In this document: positions 9,761 through 21,020 of the stretch, one piece after another
How positions within the stretch are numbered: the first letter of the stretch is position 1
How the letters are laid out: every line of letters begins with the position of its first letter
Source: Bombardia bombarda
Lineage: Eukaryota > Ascomycota > Sordariomycetes > Sordariales > Lasiosphaeriaceae
Direction of reading: 5' to 3'
Assembly (NCBI GenBank): GCA_030512295.1
Contig: JAULSR010000009.1
Location: 744,001 to 808,000, forward strand
Length of the DNA stretch: 64,000 nucleotides
Position numbers and translations under genes: made by a program
Notes under the pieces: model-generated
Seen by the model: the letters and a program-made list of their open reading frames with translations, nothing else
Databases searched by the model: none
Told to the model about the DNA's origin: nothing

Positions 9761-11622
9761 ACGTGGTTCATAAGCGACCCGCGCATACAAGCGACCCGCG
9801 TACTTTTAAACCACGTCGCAACCTCCCAACTCAATTACTCCACAATAATACAAGAAAATTAATTACACTCAATTACATTCTTTTTTTTTAAAGTCTCTTC
9901 AGCTTCCTAATAGGTTCATATATTATACCTAGTTTTGCCGCACCTTTTATAACGTCGTAAACCCGACGGCCCAACCTATACAGCACCCCCTTCTACTAAC
10001 CTTTTACCTAACTATTGCTATATAATATTCTTTTATTTAATTAAACTAAGCGCATCCTCTATAGTAAATGCCCCCCCAGCTCGTACGCGTATTTTTTTAA
10101 CTTTCCGACGCTTTATAAAAGCTTTATTAACCTTACGAAATATCTGAACCTCTTTCCGTAGGAGAGTTATTTCGTAAGCAATTAACTTTATACTTTTCGT
10201 TAATTACTTTACGGCTAAAAAAACACTAATTAAAGAGCTTCTTTAATGTCTAGCAATACGATACTGCATATACTTTAACTACAAAACGGCTTTAAAAAGG
10301 TTATATAGTATTTAAAAGACTTATAGGTCGGCCTTTAAAAAGAATAATTTAATCGGTATTAGCGTCCGTAATTTAACATTAAACTTTAATAAAATAGTTT
10401 AAAAGTTATATAATATTAAACTAGCTTTTTAAAAACTAGCTTAAATATTTTCGGCCATTATAATATTAAAATGGGCGGCTTTAAACGTAAAAAAGAACTT
10501 AGTTTTAATAATATAATTAATATAAGCTTTAATAAAAGCCTTTAATTCTCGGCTATATATCCGCTTTAATATATTAAAACAATTAATATCTAAAGGTTAA
10601 ATAGTATATAAAAAATATATAAAAAGGTAAAAAATAATAATGTTTTTCTTTTTATAAAACTTTTCGAATTAAGCCGACAAATGGCTCTTATAGCCGTTTA
10701 AAATAATCATCCGATATATACCTATTTACCGGCTAGTAATATACTTATCAAAATATTGGATCCAATTTAAAGCTATATCATTATTTGTCTAACCGTTTAT
10801 CAAGGTTTTAATTACCAAAGGAGAGGAAAGCCGCACTCAATATATTAAGAAGTAAGATAGTTAACACCTTATAAAATTAAGAACGATAGCAATATAAAGC
10901 TATCGTTACTTATATATTCGATCGCTATCGCTTATTTCTAATTATTAGGCTAAAATTATTTACTTTAATTATATTAATTTATATATATAACGATTATATT
11001 ATTATAAATAATCCTTATTATAAAGCTTATTTCGTTAAAATTATAAAAGTCATAATTTTAATTATTATATTTCGCCCGCATATTAATTATAAGTCGGAAC
11101 TACGCGTTTATTAAGTTAAGATCTTCGTAAAAAGCCCTTTAAAAGTCGTATATATATAAAAAACGCGTCTTAAGCTCGGAGCGGCGTTATATAAAATTAT
11201 ATAACTACTATTTATTAATTAGCTTCGTATTACGCATCTTACGAAAGAGATCGGCTATATTTTACATATTATTAATCCGGGGCGGAAATCCTCGTATATT
11301 TAAATTAAGTATATATTATAAAAGGGTCTCTTCTTTAATTAAGGTTAAATTATACTAAGTATTATATTTATTAGCCTTTGGAATGCAGCTTTTTATTCGG
11401 TTACGGAAGGTGGTTTTAAAAACGTCGTACGTTTTTATAACGAGTCGGATTAACATTTTTTTTATTATACAAAATGCCTTAATAACAAGAGTAATTCTGC
11501 CTTTTTTTATTTATATAAATATTATATTATTATAAAAAAATCGCATATTAAAATTAAAAGGTTACAACGTAGTTTAAAAGTACGCGGGTCGCTTATATAC
11601 GCAGGTCGCTTATAAACTACGT
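9761..11622. mobile_element. RIP-degraded DNA transposon with long TIRs and TA target site (Tc1/mariner or pogo-like)
   Basis: Its two ends form terminal inverted repeats of about 64 bp. The left end begins ACGTGGTTCATAAGCGACCC; the right end, reverse-complemented, begins ACGTAGTTTATAAGCGACCT. The differences are transitions. Each TIR holds two direct copies of AAGCGACCCGCG, and a palindromic pair of ACGTGGTT / AACCACGT. TA dinucleotides flank both ends (9759-9760 and 11623-11624). The length (1862 bp) fits a single-transposase Fot1/pogo-type element, but the coding region is destroyed and no protein could be read, so the superfamily is inferred from TIR, TA and size. Confidence 0.7.
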
Positions 11623-12157
11623 TATATTTTTTTTTTTTTTAAATTTTAATTTATAACGAAATATTTAATAACGTTTTATAAAAAAACTAATTTTTTATAA
11701 CTTTCGTCGATTAAATTATTTAAATGCTTAAAAATATCGATATTAATAATATAAAGGTTAGATTTTTCTAATAATAAATTATAATTTATATATAATAATA
11801 AAATAATTATTATATTTTTAAAAGTTTTTTCGTTAAAATTTTTTAAAAAAGTTTTATTAAATTATTTTAATTTAATTAAAAAACGAATATAATTTTATAA
11901 TCTCTTATTATTATTTTTATTCGGGGTATTTTTTAGTTTATAATTAAACGTATTTAAATAATAATTCGTTTTTCCGGGTTTATAAATAATAATAAAATTA
12001 AATTAAAATAAGAATTTAAATTAATATATTTATTTTAAAGTTAATTATTTTATAATAATAAACGTTTTAAAGTTTTTATAATTAATAATAATTTTAAAAA
12101 GTTTTAAAGTATTTTTAAATTCCGGCCGTTATTTTTTTAATATTTTAATAATAATTA
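11623..12157. repeat. RIP-degraded AT-rich DNA, unassigned
   Basis: AT-rich with no open frame or recognisable end. Probably an older retroelement body into which the TIR elements inserted. Confidence 0.4.
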
Positions 12158-12529
12158 ACGTAGTTTATAAACGACCCGCGTATATAAGCGACCCGCGCAC
12201 TTTTAAACCGCGTCGTAACTTTTTAATTTTAATATACGATTTTTCTATAATAATATAATATTTATATAAATAAAAAAAGGTAAAATTACTTTTATTATTA
12301 AAGTATTTCGTATAATAAAAGAAATGTTAATCCGACTTGTTATAAAAACGTACGACGTCCTTAAAACTACTTTCTGCGACCGAATAAAAAGCTATACTCC
12401 AAAGGCTGATAAACGCAATACCTAGCATAATTTAACTTTAATTAAAAAAAAAACCTTTCTATAATATATACTTAATTTAAATACGCGAGGATTTCTGCCC
12501 CGGATTAATAATATGCAAAATATAGCCGA
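12158..12529. mobile_element. Truncated second copy of the TIR transposon, opposite orientation
   Basis: Starts with the TIR (ACGTAGTTTATAAACGACCC) preceded by TA. It then matches the reverse complement of the right end of the first copy, including the stretch 'cgaggatttctgccccgg'. It stops at a Gypsy LTR at about 12530. Confidence 0.7.
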
Positions 12530-12735
12530 TATAACAGGCTAAACCTTAGGTGCACTTTATAATAATTGTAGTTGCACGCCGGAACTAACTATCCGTATGC
12601 CCAAGCCAGGGTTTTATCCCTAGGAAGGCTAACTAAGGTATTAACTAAGATACTATCACGTGCTAGTGCCTTGGCGCTAAGGCGCTAGTACCCCACGAGC
12701 TATTCCACGCCTAGGAGCGGGCTAAGCTTGTAACA
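12530..12735 (-). repeat. Gypsy-type LTR, degraded, inverted
   Basis: Same family as 2134-2339 and 14067-14284, recognised by 'tgctagtgccttggcgct' and the GCGGGCTAAGC end. Its left neighbour is the TIR relic and its right neighbour is Copia leader sequence. The flanking pentamers (gccga / tctac) differ, so this is not a simple insertion. Confidence 0.65.
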
Positions 12736-13141
12736 TCTACGTCGATTAAGCTTTTTATATAATTAGTACCTTTTTAAATATAATCTTTCGTACCGCTTCC
12801 TATTTAATAATTATAAAAACTACGATTATTACCGCTATTAAAATCCTTATTATTTTATGGTTAACCTAGTTAGTTAATTATTAATTAATATTAAAATAAT
12901 AAAGTTATTTATACGAGTTATTATAATAATTATAATAAACGGGTTAGTTAAAGGTTATTATTATTATATTAATCTATTTATCTTATTTAAAAAGATTACG
13001 AACTATAGGGATAGAAAGTAGGTAGTTTTCGAAGGGTTCCTAGGATACATAACTAGCTCCTTACTATTTTATATCCTGTCGACCAATTATAGCCGTTACA
13101 GCCTAACGGCTATATGCCTTTAATTGATTGTAAATCCGACA
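12736..13141 (-). mobile_element. RIP-degraded Copia relic: 5' LTR plus 5' leader, inverted
   Basis: 12889-13141 is a degraded minus-strand copy of the Copia LTR. The 150 bp to its left match, with transitions, the reverse complement of the untranslated leader just inside the intact element's 5' LTR (for example 'taccgcttcctatttaataa' stands where the intact copy has 'tgccgcttcctgtccagcaa'). This is therefore a 5' end, complementary to the 3' end found at 1682-2133. Confidence 0.75.
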
Positions 13142-13304
13142 TTTAATAAAGTTTTAATAGCTTTATATTAATTTTTTAATTTATTAATTATAAACGAAAT
13201 ATTTAAATAAATATTAATAATAAATTAATTTAAACTTTTTATAATTTTTTAATATTTTATTATAATTGTTTTAATTAATATTTATTTTTTTAATAATTTA
13301 AAAT

Positions 13305-13564
13305 TATCGGATTTACGATTAATTAGAGGCATATAGCCGTCAAGCTGTGACAGCTGTGATTAGTCGACAGGATAAGAGGTGTACAAAACAGTAAGGAGCT
13401 AGTCACGTGTCCTAGGAACCCCTCTAAAACTACCCACTTCCTGTCCCTATAGTTTATAATCCTTTTATATAAACAAATAAATTAATATAATAATAATAAC
13501 CCCCAATTAACTCGTTTTTTATTGTTATTATAGTGACTAGTATAAATAACTTGTTATTTTAATA
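13305..13564 (+). repeat. RIP-degraded solo Copia LTR
   Basis: Plus-strand copy of the Copia LTR (TATCGGATTTACG ... TTTTAATA), flanked by AAAAT on both sides (13300-13304 and 13565-13569), which looks like its target duplication although the region is AT-rich. It carries an extra AGAGGTGT-type insertion that the intact element lacks but the solo LTR at 57566-57820 shares. Confidence 0.75.
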
Positions 13565-13781
13565 AAAATTAATTAATTAAAATATTTTTATTAAAAACTT
13601 TATATCGAGGTTGAACTTTTTAAATAAAGTTTTAATATAAACCTTTTAAATAATATAAATTAAGCGATTTTTTTTATTTTTTATAATATTAAAATTAAAA
13701 AAGTAATTTATATTATTAAATTTATAAAAGTTAAAATAAATTTATAAAAAGTTTCTAATAATATTAATTCTTTTAATATTA

Positions 13782-14066
13782 ATGTAATTTATAAGTAACC
13801 CGCGCATATAAGCGACCCGCGCACTTTTAAACCACGTTGTAACCTCTTAACTTAATTACTTTATAATAATATAAAAAAATTAGCTGTGTTTAATTATATT
13901 TTTTTCTTTTAAAGTCTCTTTAACTTCCTAGCAAGTTTATATATTATACTTAATTTTGCCGCAATTTCTATAACGTCGTAGGCTTAATAACCTAACTTAT
14001 AACATTTCCTTTTATTAACTTTTTACTTGATTATTTTTTATATAATTATTTAAATATAATTATTTC
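13782..14066. mobile_element. Truncated third copy of the TIR transposon
   Basis: Begins ATGTAATTTATAAGTAACCC after TA and follows the first copy from its left end, including the 'agtctctttaacttcctag' stretch (first copy: 'agtctcttcagcttcctaa'). Cut off at the solo Gypsy LTR at 14067. Confidence 0.7.
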
Positions 14067-14284
14067 TGTGACGGGCTAAACCTTGGGTGCACTTTATAAT
14101 AATTATGGTTGCACGCCGAAACTAACTATCCGTGTGCCCAAGCCAGGGTTTTATCCCTGGGAAGGCTAACTAAGGTGCTGACTAAGATGCTGACTAAGGG
14201 GCTGTCACGTGCTAGTGCCTTGGCGCCAAGGCGCTAGTACCCCACGAGCTATTCCACGCTTAGGAGCGGGCTAGGCCCGTGACA
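14067..14284 (-). repeat. Solo Gypsy-type LTR with target duplication, least degraded copy
   Basis: 218 bp from TGTGACGGGC to GCCCGTGACA, flanked by perfect ATTTC pentamers (14062-14066 and 14285-14289). The centre holds a near-perfect 32-bp palindrome (14209-14240) around CCTTGGCGCCAAGG. It shows much less C-to-T change than its sister LTRs. Confidence 0.85.
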
Positions 14285-15589
14285 ATTTCGGATAAAAGCA
14301 TCTAATTTATTTTTATATTTTAAAAGACCCTATTAGAAAAACTAAGGGTTACTCTTAAGCTTTCGTTAGTTTTTTATCTTAAATTTAATAAGTAAATTAA
14401 ACGGTTAAATATAAAAATAAAATAATATTTAAAAATATATATTAATTAAATATAAAACGATTAAATAAATTAACTTCCTTTAACGAAGTTTATAAATAAT
14501 AACGCTATTTTAAAAATAATAAAAACATCCTTTTTCTTTATTAATTACGATTTTTACTTATGAATAAATATTGAACCATTTAAAAAACCGGCCTTAAACC
14601 TCTCCAAAATTTAAAAAAAGGAATTTTATAAAGATACCGAACTTATAAAATATTTTTAAATTATATAAGATAAAGTTATAACTTTTTTTAAATAAATATA
14701 AAATCGTTATAAAATTAACGTAAATATATTATAAATAAACGCTTTAATATATGTAATTAATTAATAAATTATATTTAATATAAAAAATTTTAAAACTAAT
14801 AAATTTATAAATAAATTAGTATTTAAATAAAAAAGCTTATTTAAGGTTATAAAAGTTTTATTATACGTAGTTATTTTAGATTTGCTAGATAATATAAAAA
14901 TATTTTTTATTTTTTATATTAGCTTCGTTTAATTATATTTAAATAAAAAGATTAAAAGTTAAAACGAGATCCCTTAAAATATTAAAGCTAATAAAAGCAA
15001 ACTTATATTAAAAGTAAAAAAGTACTATAAAATACATTAAGAGTATAAGAAAATCTTTAACTATAATAAGGCAAATAATAACCGCTAGTAATACTTTATT
15101 AAATAAAAAGATTATGAAGAACCGACTTAATAACTACGTAACGATTTAAGGCTTTAAAAAAAAGAAAAAGATAAAAAAGAAATATTAGACTATTTTAAAT
15201 AATTTTATTATATATATTTAAAATATAAACCTTTTTTATAGCTAAGAAAATATAATAAAAATTATTGATTATAATAATAATATTACGAAAAATAACTATA
15301 ATAACGTTTAAAAAAAAGTCTCCGATAACGTATATAATAAAATTAACTACGTATAGTTTTAGTGGAAAAATACCCTTTTTATTTTCTTTTTTATACGGCG
15401 GGGTAGTGTCACGGGCCTAGCTCGTTCCTTGTTAGGTTACTAGCGCTTTAACGCTAAGGCGTTAAGCATGTAACTAAATAGTTAGAGCGCCTAGTCCCGG
15501 GATAAAACCTGGCCCTAGCGCCTTAGATAGTTAGCTCCCTCGTGCATCTACAAAAGTCATTTCCTAGCCCCAAGTTGCAGCCCGTGATA
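14285..15589 (+). mobile_element. RIP-degraded Gypsy-type element, plus orientation: internal remains and 3' LTR
   Basis: The interior matches the inverted interior at 2340-3682 (for example the stretch around 'ttatttataaactt'). It ends with a purine-rich tract (ACGGCGGGGTAG), followed at 15407 by an LTR starting TGTCACGGGCC and ending near GCCCGTGATA at 15589. The LTR is shortened and diverged compared with 14067-14284. No protein domain is readable. Confidence 0.6.
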
Positions 15590-17423
15590 ATAACGGCAGC
15601 TCAAGTACTAGCTCAGAAAAAGCTAGAAATACAGGGTTTGAAAGAGCAACTTAACACTATAAATACGAGGCAAATAACAGCCATAGCACCACCGGCGATA
15701 GCCTCATTTTTACCGCCCTCGGCGGCAATAATGATGCCCTTAATGCCGGTATATTACCCTGGCCCGGGCAGCCAAAATCCCGCACTAATGCTTACACCGC
15801 CTTCTTAACACCAAAGCACTCAACCCGCGATATAGTTGTAAGAGAAGGCAGGTACGCCTGATCAAGGTGGTCACAATGAAGACAACTGGGCAGGCGAGCA
15901 ATGAAGATAACTGGGAAGGCGAGCAATGACTGGTATTGGCGTAAGACTTCAACCTGGCCCTCGCAACGGAAGGTGGGCGAGGGCCGCTGCTTATATACAT
16001 AGTTGGTAGGATAACTGGCATGTGCTTGGGGATGTCCGATGTCCTTACATAGTTCACCGCAGAAATGGTGCCTCAAAGAGAGGCAGATGTAGGAGATAAT
16101 AACCGCCGTATTATAAACGGCTTATAAGCTGTTCCTTCGAGCACTTTGATGCCTCCGCCGCCCACGTAGCGGCGCGGTGCGCGGGCAGGGCAATTGACAA
16201 AGGCAGGGAGGTATGGAAAGCAGGTCTTTAGGCTCAACTAGTAGTATAGCTACAGTAGCCAAAACGCGCGTTTATTGACGATTCTTGCGTTTTTGAACGA
16301 TTTAGAGTAATAGAGCTAATTTTTACGATTTCTACGTGCGATGCGTAAGATGCGTGCGATGCGTAAGATGCGTGCGATACGTGTAAGTCAATTGATAAAT
16401 TTAACTAAATGGTATTTACGTTTCTTTACGCTGTAAATTTTGGTGTGGCTTAAAACTGGGGCGCCAGGAACTAATTAGGACTAGAGACCGTCGAGGCACA
16501 CCGTCATTTTAGCTAGGTCGCTTAAAAAGTCCAAAGTGTCCGGGTGCCTGCCTGGCCACGTGCATGTTAAAACTGTGTGTGCCTCTGTCGACAAGGCTCT
16601 GCCCAACCTCCTCCTTTTACCATCGCCAATCCCTCTTGGAAGGCTGGTTCTCATTGATCATGGTCAGACGAAAGCGGCGACGACGCGACCTATTCTGAGG
16701 GAAATAATGAGTCATGACATTTATAACAAATATCCGCTGCACCGCCCCCCCGATGGTCACCAATCGCTGCACCTCCTCTTTATTACAACAACGCCACCAC
16801 AGGATATAGTGCCCCGACGCGTTGCGCAATCCCATGTGTTTTGAACCATGACCGCGTCGAACCCCGGCCCCTTTTGATTTGAGAAAGAAGGCTGCCAATG
16901 TCCAAGATCCGCCAATTGGAGGATTATTGCAACACTACTAATGATCTATCGCTCCGTAAGCTTGGTCATTCTCTGGACGCGACTGCCTGTACTGGCAAGC
17001 GGCCCGAACCGTTGGTCGTGCTCACCTCTTCGCCCCCATCCGTGTTTCAACAGAGGGTGCGCAGAGCCAATCAGTCAAGATGCTTATTTTGTTGTGTTCA
17101 AGGCTCCCTCCAAAAGTGCAATTATCTCGAACGCGTGCGGCGTAGCTTCAGCCTTGTCGGGTGTTTACTTCTATAGGCTCTCTCTCTGACCTTCTCTTAA
17201 TTTTTCTCATCATGCCCCAGTTTGTGTCTGGAGGACCCGACCTCCTATTGCTAGGTGTCCGAACACCTAGCACATCAGCCGCCACAGTGCCAGAGTGAAT
17301 CAGCACAATACACTCGGTGCCGAGGAACGTTCGTAAATCCCAAGTGACCAACGGAGCGAGAGGATAGGTACGCACCCGGGATTCCGAATTTCCTCTATTT
17401 TTCTCTTCTGGCCTCCTACTGAC
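15590..17423. other. Gene-free stretch bordering the transposon compartment
   Basis: Composition returns gradually to normal. Only short frames occur, including one of 88 codons that begins inside the LTR and lacks a plausible start. An 18-bp tandem repeat (GATGCGTAAGATGCGTGC, about 2.5 copies) lies at 16335-16385. Confidence 0.5.
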
Positions 17424-17441
17424 ATGACTTCTCAGACATGA
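17424..17441 (+). promoter_or_regulatory. Five-codon uORF whose stop overlaps the next start
   Basis: ATG ACT TCT CAG ACA TGA: the stop codon TGA shares bases with the ATG at 17438 (ATGA overlap). If transcribed, this would favour termination-coupled reinitiation. Confidence 0.35.
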
Positions 17442-18277
17442 TTGTCACCAGGGCTGTGACCCGGCTCGCCGGGGGTGAGAAGAAAACGCCTGAGAAGCCA
17501 GCGAAGCTCCCAAATGCACGCATCGAAATATTCTACGGAGGGACACGTTCGACTCGACATAATATGATAACTGGCCTGAAAGACGTACGATCGAATCCAT
17601 GCTACTTGCTCGAGGACTACACATACGCAGTCGTGGTACAGCTGCTTGCCAAGAAGAAGAAGAAGAGGCCGTCCATCGCCTGGGATGCCAGTACGAAATA
17701 CTCTGATATTGAGAAACTAGTCGCTATCGAGGGCGTCGAGGAGGTTGACCTTGCCATCCCATACAACGAGAACTACACGCCTTATCAGGTCACCGAGGAG
17801 CAGCTCACCATCACCGTGCGCGGACAGGCCATCAGCGAGAGATGCTCCTCTTGGTTCAAGCAAGACGCCTTTCAGTCGTTGATGTGGGTCCTGGAGAATG
17901 AGGCGCGGCGCGTTTGCGTCACCAAGTGGCCCGAGGGAAAGCTCGACGCCGACGCGCTCCCGACTCTCCACCCGGACACCGAGGAGCTATGGCTGTGCTA
18001 CATGACACAGTTTCTCTCGCTCCCAATACCAAAAAAGGGGGATCCCAGTCCCCTGGACTATTGGGTAGAGCGGTTTGTCGCTAAGCTTAAGTTTGTGAAG
18101 AAGATTATTCTTTTCCGGTCTGGCTTTAGACGAGAAGACTTAGACAACCTCATGGAATGGCTGCCTTCGTTGACAATTGAGGTCTGGGACGACTGGCTAT
18201 GCCGTGCTGAGAAATGTATTTGTGACGCGGCGGAAGGCGTGGAGAGATGGATACAGAAAAGGGACGAGGATCTGTAA
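17438..18277 (+). CDS. Hypothetical protein, 279 aa
   Basis: Intronless frame starting at ATG 17438. I do not recognise the family. The N-terminus is basic and lysine-rich (residues 10-30), with a second basic cluster KKKKK near residue 75. There is no signal peptide or membrane segment. The middle and C-terminal parts have the mixed hydrophobic, charged and tryptophan content of a globular protein (WFKQDAFQSLMWVLENEA, LDNLMEWLPSLTIEVWDDW). It stands alone, close to the transposon compartment, with no neighbour within 2 kb on the right. A five-codon uORF overlaps the start. It may be a lineage-specific gene. Confidence 0.6.
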   Translation: MIVTRAVTRLAGGEKKTPEKPAKLPNARIEIFYGGTRSTRHNMITGLKDVRSNPCYLLEDYTYAVVVQLLAKKKKKRPSIAWDASTKYSDIEKLVAIEGVEEVDLAIPYNENYTPYQVTEEQLTITVRGQAISERCSSWFKQDAFQSLMWVLENEARRVCVTKWPEGKLDADALPTLHPDTEELWLCYMTQFLSLPIPKKGDPSPLDYWVERFVAKLKFVKKIILFRSGFRREDLDNLMEWLPSLTIEVWDDWLCRAEKCICDAAEGVERWIQKRDEDL

Positions 18278-20396
18278 GGTGACTTTTCTAGGGTAGTTTC
18301 TCCAGTGTACATCATCTGCTTCCAACTTTTGCGACCAGCTCGCGACAAAAAAGTCCGCCCTGTCGCCGAGTGCTGAAATCCCTATTCCCGCCAGGCACGC
18401 GCATGGCGTGCATATGAGTCGATGAGTCGACAAGTAGAATGCATGCCAGGACAGTATCAAGACGCACGAGAGAGAAGGTTGAGTATCGTGTGGTATCAAG
18501 CAGACGCACGCGACGTTTTGCGACGAGATGTTTTACGACGCGTCGCTGGCTTCTTTCCCCATTTGGCATAGCAGCATCACGGTCCCCTCTGAGTCAGTAC
18601 GCCGATCATTGCCACAAGGCACCTCGTGGGGCTGAATGAACCCTGTTTGCATAAATAACACGTATCCCTGTCTGTCTGCAAAATAAGGTAAAATGTGCCG
18701 GCTCGTTGCAGAACCAAAAATAGGGTCGCGTCGTTGACTCATTCGCGTCCGAGTTATTGCTTTATTAATATATACATAAAATTTAATTTATCCTCGACAC
18801 GCAACGAAGCCGAAAAAGACATCGAAGCATGAGAACCTTGGCCGCCGGTAAATGCAGCAATAAACAACGACGCATCTAAGCAACCACGCATCTAAGCGCC
18901 GGACCCTCCGCCTGGCCTTGGTCTCTTCCCAGCCTGGCTCAGGTCTACGATGTTTGTTGCGCTCGGCTGGGACGTTTGTATCAATGTACATAACGCACGG
19001 TATGCTCTTCTTAGCCCATCTTCGGGGCAGGCATTAAGGTTGTGAGAGATAAAGCAAGTAAATCACGTTGCACTGACGCGCCCTTTGAGCGCGTCTATGG
19101 CCGGCGGCCATGACAACCGGGCTAGCAGTGTAATAGGGGAAAATCCAAAGGGTAACCGGGCGCTAAAACTTAATAGAAGCCAAGCAGAATATAAAATAAC
19201 CCTCTATGATATTTCCATTTCTTCCTTTACTCAGGCGTCAATCGTAAGCCCACTGGCAGATCTAGGCTAAGGTTCAGTGCTTAACTATTAGTAACGTCGC
19301 GTAAAAAAGCTAACAATTGCACTTTCTCTTTAGCTCTCAATTCTTTTACATTGCTAACCGCTTATATACACTTCACTTCCTTTTTTTTTATCGTGTAATT
19401 TAACGCACTGGTTACATTGCTGTCCGGCTAGGTCTTTCTATCGCGGCTCGAAATATCGAATGACGAAATGGGATCCTCACGCCAATGAGGCTCCCAAGCC
19501 CCCTCATACTTAGCTGCGCAAGAGACGTTGGGAAACAACATATGCTTGACCGATTCGCTAGGGAGCAACCATTAGCTAGTCCTGCCGTATTAGCGCGGGC
19601 CAAGGCGCGGCCGATAACGGCTCTTAAACTTCGTCGCAATATATATACGGGGGCACGGTGTACTAAGGACGGGGGATGCGATTTGATAGCTTTTGTCGGT
19701 TTATATCTAGTCGTATAGTGAGGCTGGCAGAGATGCGAAAGGCCGAAAAGGGTTTAAAGTAATAAAAAAAAAGGGATATAATAAAAGATTAAGCTCCATC
19801 TCGGCGGCTTAGTCGAGGCTTTAAAACCGTTTTCAAGCAGCGTACGACGGGTAAATCTTACTAAACAAGCCAAATCTTTAATACGTTATGCGAAAGAGAT
19901 GCTAACGAAATGCCTAAGGTACGCATAAGATATAGCTTAAAGATTAAATAAGCTCCCTTATTATTACCCCTTTGTTAAAACTAATCTTAGTGCTTTTCTT
20001 AACGCGCATGCATTTTCGTTGCTAGACTTAGCCCCACTTTTAATGTAAATCTCGATGCATGGTCGGCCTCTTATATAATTCTCATTAGCTTATAGTTTAT
20101 TATTATTTATTATAAAAATAAACTATTTTCGCGCGTAGCTTACTGGTCAGCCCCCGACGGCGAGGCAGATTGGATCGTTCCGTAACTACGCTTCCCCGCC
20201 CCCTACCCAAACTAATCTTTCCCCGCCACAAGGCAGAATTTAAACCATAGCCCATCCTATCTGTATACTCATCTTAAAACTTAAGCTCGCCACCTCCCAC
20301 AGCAGCTACTCACTTGCTTCCTTAACAGACCGACCTACTTAGCTAAACTAAACCGACCTCTAGATAGATCCTATACTATAATTACCCATTAACACA
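18278..20396. other. Intergenic, no gene seen
   Basis: 2.1 kb with only short unrelated frames and increasing A+T from about 19.3 kb. No tRNA or recognisable repeat found. Confidence 0.5.
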
Positions 20397-21020
20397 ATGT
20401 TTATTTTCGGGCAAACCACTTACCGACGTATCGTCGTGGTACATTACCTTCTTATACTCCTATCTCTCATTCCCGTACTGGCAGTCTCCGGTCTCAACGC
20501 GGCCAACTATTATTTTGCCAACCGCTTTAAGAACCAGGCGCGAGAGGCACTCGTTACTGGCACAGTCGGTCTCAAAATCTTTAAAGACCTACAAGAGTCT
20601 GTCATCAATGTTACGGCCGCCTCGATTGCTTTCAGTATCATATCCGCCCTATACGGACTGTTTATTGCCGCGAAACCGAGCGAGCTAGCGAAGAAAGGCA
20701 ATAACCGGGCATTCTATTACACCGTCACCCATGCCATACTATTCTTCGCCCTGATCGTCTTAGGGGCATTTCTCGCCAATGCAGTCCATAGTTACCAAAC
20801 ACTTTATAAAGCCTTTACTACCAACAAGGTTCTATATTATAGCTTATTGTACTACGGGGGCATCGGCCAGGCCGTTTATAGCGTTCTTGTTATCTTTAGT
20901 TCCATTATATTAGCACGCCTCCTTCCGAGTAAAGACCTGTTCGAGCGCAGTGACAAGCTGCAGGATATGGCAGCCATGGCAGATATTCATCAACCTAGGA
21001 GAGAGGAGGAGCTTACTTAG
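20397..21020 (+). CDS. Hypothetical four-pass membrane protein, 207 aa
   Basis: Starts at ATG 20397 (ACACAATG). Four hydrophobic helices are evident, at about residues 12-34, 68-92, 104-130 and 143-176. The N-terminus is short, and the C-terminal tail is hydrophilic and charged, ending in an acidic EEE. A four-helix layout of this size resembles MARVEL-like fungal membrane proteins, but I see no diagnostic motif and do not assign the family. There are no introns. Codon choice is noticeably more A/T-ending than in the genes to the right, in line with its AT-leaning surroundings. It is isolated between gene-poor stretches. Confidence 0.65.
   Translation: MFIFGQTTYRRIVVVHYLLILLSLIPVLAVSGLNAANYYFANRFKNQAREALVTGTVGLKIFKDLQESVINVTAASIAFSIISALYGLFIAAKPSELAKKGNNRAFYYTVTHAILFFALIVLGAFLANAVHSYQTLYKAFTTNKVLYYSLLYYGGIGQAVYSVLVIFSSIILARLLPSKDLFERSDKLQDMAAMADIHQPRREEELT

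Noticed and set aside
10000..13000. CRISPR-like spaced repeats in the AT-rich region
   Set aside because: The recurring AAGCGACCCGCG words belong to transposon terminal repeats in this eukaryotic DNA; spacing and context do not fit a CRISPR array.
15542..15808. 88-codon frame with a helical look (QKKLEIQGLKEQL)
   Set aside because: It starts inside a Gypsy LTR, has no plausible start context and no resemblance to a known protein; possibly a retroelement scrap.
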